Shown here: piece by piece, positions 41,806 through 53,476 of the stretch
How positions within the stretch are numbered: the stretch's first letter is position 1
Layout: each line of letters begins with the position of its first letter
Source of the DNA: Opitutales bacterium
Lineage (GTDB): Bacteria > Verrucomicrobiota > Verrucomicrobiia > Opitutales > Oceanipulchritudinaceae
DNA: 53,476 nucleotides
NCBI GenBank assembly: GCA_020831525.1
Contig: JAFIGH010000026.1
Span: 1-53,476 of the forward strand
Reading direction: 5' to 3'
Notes under the pieces: generated by a model
Seen by the model: only the letters and a program-made list of their open reading frames with translations
Told to the model about the DNA's origin: nothing
Database searches by the model: none
Made by a program: the position numbers and the translations under genes

Positions 41806-41850
41806 GCCGGAGGCTCGTTTTCGGGTCTCCGGCATCCCTGTTTCATTTTT
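41806..41850 (+). terminator. Hairpin with T-rich tail between tuf and tRNA-Trp
   Basis: GCCGGAG followed by GCTCG (41806-41817) pairs with CGGGT then CTCCGGC (41822-41833), a 12-bp stem (with G-T pairs) and a TTTT loop; TTTCATTTTTT follows at 41841-41850. It may terminate part of the transcripts after tuf or mark RNA processing. Confidence 0.6.
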
Positions 41851-41856
41851 TCATTC

Positions 41857-41932
41857 AGGGCAGTAGCTCAATTGGTAGAGTAGTGGTCTCCAAAACCATT
41901 GGCTGGGGGTTCGAGTCCCTCCTGCCCTGCCA
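41857..41932 (+). tRNA. tRNA-Trp (CCA)
   Basis: Acceptor AGGGCAG/CTGCCCT, anticodon loop CTCCAAA (anticodon CCA), T-arm GGGGGTTCGAGTCCCTC, discriminator G, encoded CCA. The tRNA immediately precedes secE, as in the conserved tRNA-Trp-secE-nusG layout. Confidence 0.97.
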
Positions 41933-41984
41933 TTCCACCGCCCGCCGACCCGGCGTTTTTGAATTTCCCGTTCCGCCAGCAAAT

Positions 41985-42191
41985 ATGGCCAATCCATTCC
42001 GCAGCATCCGCATCTTCCTCGGAGAGACCTCCCAGGAACTGAAAAAGACAGTGTGGCCGACCAAGACCGAACTGCGCGACAGTACGATCGTGGTCTTTGT
42101 CGCTTCGTTGCTGCTGGGCGCGTATGTCGCCTTGGCCGATTTCAGCGTCTACAACTGGATCCAACTGCTCACCAACTGGGTGCGCTCGTAG
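41985..42191 (+). CDS. secE: Preprotein translocase subunit SecE
   Basis: A 68-residue membrane subunit of SecYEG. The sequence RIFLGETSQELKKTVWPTKTELRDSTIVVFVASLLLGAYVALAD has the conserved amphipathic helix (ELKKTVWPTKTEL) and one transmembrane helix, the minimal form found in most bacteria. The start ATG 41985 gives MANPFRSIRIF. Gene order (tRNA-Trp, secE, nusG) supports the call. Confidence 0.95.
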   Translation: MANPFRSIRIFLGETSQELKKTVWPTKTELRDSTIVVFVASLLLGAYVALADFSVYNWIQLLTNWVRS

Positions 42192-42227
42192 AGGCGGCGC
42201 CGATCCACACGCCTCCGATTCCGTCAC

Positions 42228-42854
42228 ATGGCAACGCCTGAAGAATCTTCCGGACAAGCATCTGTTCCCCAGACCGACAGCGGCAATCCGCTGCGGCAGG
42301 GAGAGTGGTACGTGGTCCAGACGCTCTCCAACAAAGAACCGGGGGCAAAGCGCTACATTGACCGCTACATTGCGGAAAACGAACTCGACGACTACATTTT
42401 CGAGGTGCTCGTGCCGATGGAGACGGTCTCCGAGGTCAAGCAGGGCAAAAAATCCCAGCGCCAGCGCAAGCTGTATCCCGGCTACCTCTTTATCCACTGC
42501 CGCCTCTACGACGAAGACGAGCAGATCATCCAGAAGGTCTGGTATTACATCAACGGCGCTGACGGCGTCATCGGTTTCGCCGGCGGCAAGAAACCCGCCG
42601 CGCTGAAAAAGGCCGAGATCGACCGAATCCTCACCCAAGTGGCCGAGGCCGAGGGGAAGGAAGTGCCCAAGGTCCAGTACGAAGAAGGCGAGGAGGTGAA
42701 GATCACGGACGGCCCCTTCCTCAACCTCACGGGCCGCATCGACGAGATCGACCCCGACCGCGGCAAACTCAAGGTCTCGGTGTCCATTTTCGGGCGCTTC
42801 ACCCCCGTGGAACTCGAATACTGGCAGGTGGAGCGCGTCACCGAGGACCAGTGA
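42228..42854 (+). CDS. nusG: Transcription antitermination factor NusG
   Basis: A 208-residue factor that binds RNA polymerase and links transcription to translation and Rho. The NGN domain (about 25-130) contains WYVVQTLSNKEPGAKRYID and YPGYLFIHC; the KOW domain (about 150-208) is GEEVKITDGPFLNLTGRIDEIDPDRGKLKVSVSIFGR. An acidic linker is present. It begins 36 bp after secE. Confidence 0.96.
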   Translation: MATPEESSGQASVPQTDSGNPLRQGEWYVVQTLSNKEPGAKRYIDRYIAENELDDYIFEVLVPMETVSEVKQGKKSQRQRKLYPGYLFIHCRLYDEDEQIIQKVWYYINGADGVIGFAGGKKPAALKKAEIDRILTQVAEAEGKEVPKVQYEEGEEVKITDGPFLNLTGRIDEIDPDRGKLKVSVSIFGRFTPVELEYWQVERVTEDQ

Positions 42855-42917
42855 GGCACACCCGCTCCCGATTCCGTTTCCGCAATCAAATTTCGATTCA
42901 AGCAAGGATAGACAACA

Positions 42918-43343
42918 ATGGCTAAGAAAGTCACAGGCACGATCAAGCTCCAGCTCCCGGCCGGAGCGGCAAATCCCGCTCCTCCCGTCGGACCCGCGCT
43001 GGGCGCCGCCGGGGTTAACATCATGGCGTTCTGCAAGGATTTCAATGCGCGCACGAAGGACCAGGCGGGCATGATCCTGCCGGTGGTCATCTCGGTCTAC
43101 CAGGACCGCTCCTTCACGTTCATCCTCAAGTCGCCGCCCGCCGCCGTTCTCCTGCGCAAGGCCGCGGGTGTGGCGAAAGGCTCCGGTGTGCCGAACAAAG
43201 AGAAGGTCGGCAAGGTCACCCGCAAGCAGATCGCCGAGATCGTCGAGATCAAGAAGAACGACCTCAACGCGCGCAATCCCGATGCCGCTTCCCGTGTGAT
43301 CGAAGGCACCGCCCGTTCCATGGGCCTTGATGTCATCGATTGA
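42918..43343 (+). CDS. rplK: 50S ribosomal protein L11
   Basis: A 141-residue protein of the GTPase-associated centre of the large subunit. [43 protein letters not shown] is the family signature, and the C-terminal rRNA-binding part ends [13 protein letters not shown]. The length is typical. It begins 63 bp after nusG. Confidence 0.97.
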   Translation: MAKKVTGTIKLQLPAGAANPAPPVGPALGAAGVNIMAFCKDFNARTKDQAGMILPVVISVYQDRSFTFILKSPPAAVLLRKAAGVAKGSGVPNKEKVGKVTRKQIAEIVEIKKNDLNARNPDAASRVIEGTARSMGLDVID

Positions 43344-43404
43344 GCGCTTTTTCATCCACCGTATCGCACAACGTTAACACCTCCACGGAGGGAGTGGGCG
43401 AACC

Positions 43405-44103
43405 ATGAACAAAACCAGCAAAAAACAAACCCAGGCGCGCGGTCTCGTCGACCGCCTCAAAACCTACCCGCTCGACGAAGCGGTCGAAGTTCTAGGCAAG
43501 ATGCCGAAGGCGAAGTTCGACGAAACCGTCGAGCTTTCTCTGCACCTCGGCGTCGACCCGCGGCAGTCCAACCAGATGGTCCGCGGCGTCGTCGAACTGC
43601 CCAACGGCAGTGGCAAAAAGGTGCGCGTCATCGTCTTTACAGAGAATCCGGAGGAAGCGAAAGCCGCCGGTGCCGACGAGGCGGGCCTCGCCGACCTCAT
43701 CGCGAAGATACAGGACGGTTGGCTCGATTTCGACGTCGCCGTGGCGACGCCCGCCGCCATGCGCGAGGTGCGCCAGGTCGCGCGCGTCCTCGGCCCCCGC
43801 GGTCTCATGCCCAACCCGAAGTCGGGCACTGTGACGGACGACGTTTCCACCGCCCTCAAAGCCATCAAGAGCGGCGGACGCGTGGAGTTCAAAATGGACA
43901 AGACGGCCAACGTCGGTCTCATCGTCGGCAAGCGTTCCTTCAACAAGGAGCAGCTCGCCGAGAACATTCGTACGGCCATCGACGCGGTGGGCAAGCTCCG
44001 TCCCGATGGTCTCAAAGGCCACCGCTACATCAAGTCGGCGGCCATCTCGGGTACGATGACCCCCGGCGTCCGCCTCGACGCCTCCCTCTACAACCACTTT
44101 TAA
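43405..44103 (+). CDS. rplA: 50S ribosomal protein L1
   Basis: A 232-residue protein of the L1 stalk. Signature blocks: AVEVLGKMPKAKFDETVELSLHLGVDPRQSNQMVRG, LGPRGLMPNPKSGTVTDDV and EFKMDKTANVGLIVGKRSF. It starts 61 bp after rplK. It ends with YNHF, 11 bp before rplJ. Confidence 0.97.
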   Translation: MNKTSKKQTQARGLVDRLKTYPLDEAVEVLGKMPKAKFDETVELSLHLGVDPRQSNQMVRGVVELPNGSGKKVRVIVFTENPEEAKAAGADEAGLADLIAKIQDGWLDFDVAVATPAAMREVRQVARVLGPRGLMPNPKSGTVTDDVSTALKAIKSGGRVEFKMDKTANVGLIVGKRSFNKEQLAENIRTAIDAVGKLRPDGLKGHRYIKSAAISGTMTPGVRLDASLYNHF

Positions 44104-44114
44104 AGGAGAGCCCC

Positions 44115-44633
44115 ATGCGAGCTGAAAAACAATTTCTCATCGACGAGGTCGGGGCGCACCTCGACAAGTCGAACTACGTCTACTTCGCGGACTTCAAGGG
44201 CATCACTGTTGCCGAGACGGAGGAGCTGCGCGGCATCCTTGCCGACCACGGCGCGGAGTTCCACGTCGTCAAGAACAGTATCCTCCAGCGCGCAGGCCAG
44301 GATCGCGGCCTCCCCGGCATGGAAGAACGCATCACCGGCCCGACCGCCATCATCATCGGCGGCGAGAACGCCCCCGGCGTGGCCAAAGTCCTTGAAAAGT
44401 TCCTCAAGGATAAGAAGAAGATGGAGATCAAAGGCGGCTTCCTTGAAAAGGGCCGCCTCTCCCCCGAGGACGTCACGCAGCTGGCCAAGCTGCCGACCGC
44501 CGACGTTCTCCGCGCGCAGCTTCTCTCGCTTCTCAATACCCCGGCCACGCAGCTGGTGCGGGTACTCATCGCCGGTCCGCAGGGTTTCTTGAACGTCTTG
44601 CAGGCCAAGGTGGACAAGGAGAACGAGGCTTGA
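44115..44633 (+). CDS. rplJ: 50S ribosomal protein L10
   Basis: A 172-residue protein of the stalk base that binds L7/L12 dimers. The start MRAEKQFLIDEVGAHLDKS follows AAAGGAG. SNYVYFADFKGITVAETEELRG and the C-terminal helix for L12 are present. The 11-bp gap from rplA leaves no room for the long L10 leader known from other bacteria. Confidence 0.96.
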   Translation: MRAEKQFLIDEVGAHLDKSNYVYFADFKGITVAETEELRGILADHGAEFHVVKNSILQRAGQDRGLPGMEERITGPTAIIIGGENAPGVAKVLEKFLKDKKKMEIKGGFLEKGRLSPEDVTQLAKLPTADVLRAQLLSLLNTPATQLVRVLIAGPQGFLNVLQAKVDKENEA

Positions 44634-44757
44634 GGCCCGCAAAGAAACATTTTTAGATTTCACCTGAACGAAGCTGCTAGGGGGAAAGGCCCCTTAAACG
44701 ACGAAAGCGCAGTTCCGCGCAAGTAGCGCTAGCGACATCGGAAGGAAAGACAAGACC

Positions 44758-45141
<384 letters not shown>

Positions 45142-45186
45142 TTCTGAGACCTCTCCGTTTCATCAGACATTCTCTCAGGTTTCAGT

Positions 45187-45225
45187 GCAGGCCCGGCAAC
45201 GGGCCTGCGCTGATGCCTGTTTTTT
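45187..45225 (+). terminator. Attenuator-like hairpin between rplL and rpoB
   Basis: GCAGGCCCG (45187-45195) and CGGGCCTGC (45200-45208) form a perfect 9-bp stem with a GCAA tetraloop; a TTTTTT run starts 12 bases later (45220). The position matches the attenuator known between rplL and rpoB of E. coli. Confidence 0.7.
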
Positions 45226-45239
45226 CGTATCCAATCCAG

Positions 45240-45283
45240 TGCGAAGCGGCCGGAAGTCCTTGGTGACTTCCCGCCTCTTCGCA
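45240..45283 (+). promoter_or_regulatory. Long hairpin ahead of rpoB
   Basis: TGCGAAG (45240-45246) pairs with CTTCGCA (45277-45283) and GGAAGTC (45252-45258) with GACTTCC (45265-45271). The internal CGGCC/CGCCT bases extend the stem. It is a possible double-stranded processing site, as E. coli has an RNase III site in the same spacer. Confidence 0.55.
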
Positions 45284-45324
45284 TTTCCACGTTTTTCAAC
45301 AAACGCATTCAACCCTCCGCGACC

Positions 45325-49104
<3,780 letters not shown>

Positions 49105-49134
49105 TCACCGTTTCCCCTCCCACACCAGCGCGCC

Positions 49135-53247
<4,113 letters not shown>

Positions 53248-53292
53248 GCCCGGATTCGCTGCGTAGGTTTACGCGAACACGGAATCTTTTCC

Positions 53293-53330
53293 AGCCCCGG
53301 CGGCCCTCACAGGCCCCGGGGCTTCTTTTA
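53293..53330 (+). terminator. Rho-independent terminator after rpoC
   Basis: AGCCCCGG (53293-53300) pairs with CCGGGGCT (53316-53323) around a 15-base loop that itself contains GGCC/GGCC bases; TTCTTTTA follows. It ends the ribosomal/RNA polymerase cluster. The final 146 bases of the window contain no recognised gene. Confidence 0.85.
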
Positions 53331-53476
53331 TGCGCGGGCTGCGGGAAGCTTCGCCTCCGCTCTGCGGGAAATCGGCTATCGGGAGACGGCGCCCGGGAGC
53401 CAGTCCGTGTGCGGCAGAACGGTATCCGTCCGGCAAACGACCCCCTGTCATGAACCGGCGGCGGTGTGGTAGACTG

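Noticed and set aside
44634-44757. L10-type autoregulatory leader between rplJ and rplL
   Set aside because: The known leader precedes rplJ; this spacer has short hairpins but no recognisable L10-binding kink-turn pattern.

Overview
The window is a GC-rich bacterial chromosome segment. A Gram-negative, outer-membrane-bearing organism is indicated by a TonB/ExbB/ExbD energy-transfer cluster, an OprP-type porin and several lipoproteins. Its gene families (TtpC-type ExbB with DUF3450, glucosyl-3-phosphoglycerate synthase, large right-handed beta-helix secreted proteins, four-helix-bundle S23-type protein, RAYT transposases) suggest Verrucomicrobiota, possibly Opitutae. That assignment is an inference, because no rRNA gene is present.

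Layout. 1-1000: the last codons of a REP-associated (RAYT-like) transposase whose near-identical relative lies at 35.7-36.9 kb, then a small lipoprotein and a 57-residue DUF1328 membrane protein. 1.3-14.1 kb: metabolic and cell-envelope genes: rpiB, an exported Bcp-type peroxiredoxin, glutaminase, a 1035-residue beta-helix/FN3 exported protein, a coiled-coil protein with a 57-residue lipoprotein, pgi, a formylglycine-generating-enzyme-like lipoprotein, a protein of unknown function, and an overlapping gene pair (M20-type hydrolase without its usual Glu-Glu, plus GpgS). 14.4-24.8 kb: a sulfur-assimilation block on the minus strand: chrA remnant, Rrf2 regulator with a palindromic operator, YezD, porin, sulfate-binding protein, a CysK-like mini-protein, two M14-like proteins, CysT, CysW, CysA, and finally an HTH-EIIA protein. 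24.9-28.3 kb: yceH, ECF sigma factor, putative anti-sigma protein, a Pro-rich secreted protein and an FKBP prolyl isomerase. 28.3-29.3 kb: a gene-free stretch with terminator-like hairpins. 29.3-35.6 kb: DUF3450, TtpC/ExbB, ExbB, ExbD, TonB and two TPR proteins, an energy-transduction operon. 35.7-40.3 kb: RAYT transposase, nucleoside hydrolase, GNAT acetyltransferase and a second ExbD/TonB-like pair. 40.4-53.3 kb: the conserved core cluster tRNA-Thr, tuf, tRNA-Trp, secE, nusG, rplK, rplA, rplJ, rplL, rpoB, rpoC, ended by a clear terminator.

The most unusual signal is in the sulfate-transporter operon. Each of the three 3' junctions after cysT, cysW and cysA carries short GGCTGTA/GGTTTAG-like repeats, and the TAG stop codon of each gene lies in or at the edge of the repeat. 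Between cysT and cysW the repeats are perfect tandem heptamers in inverted orientation. They flank a gene on the opposite strand encoding a four-helix-bundle (23S rRNA intervening-sequence-type) protein, so the whole looks like a roughly 0.48-kb mobile or selfish unit with heptamer-array termini.
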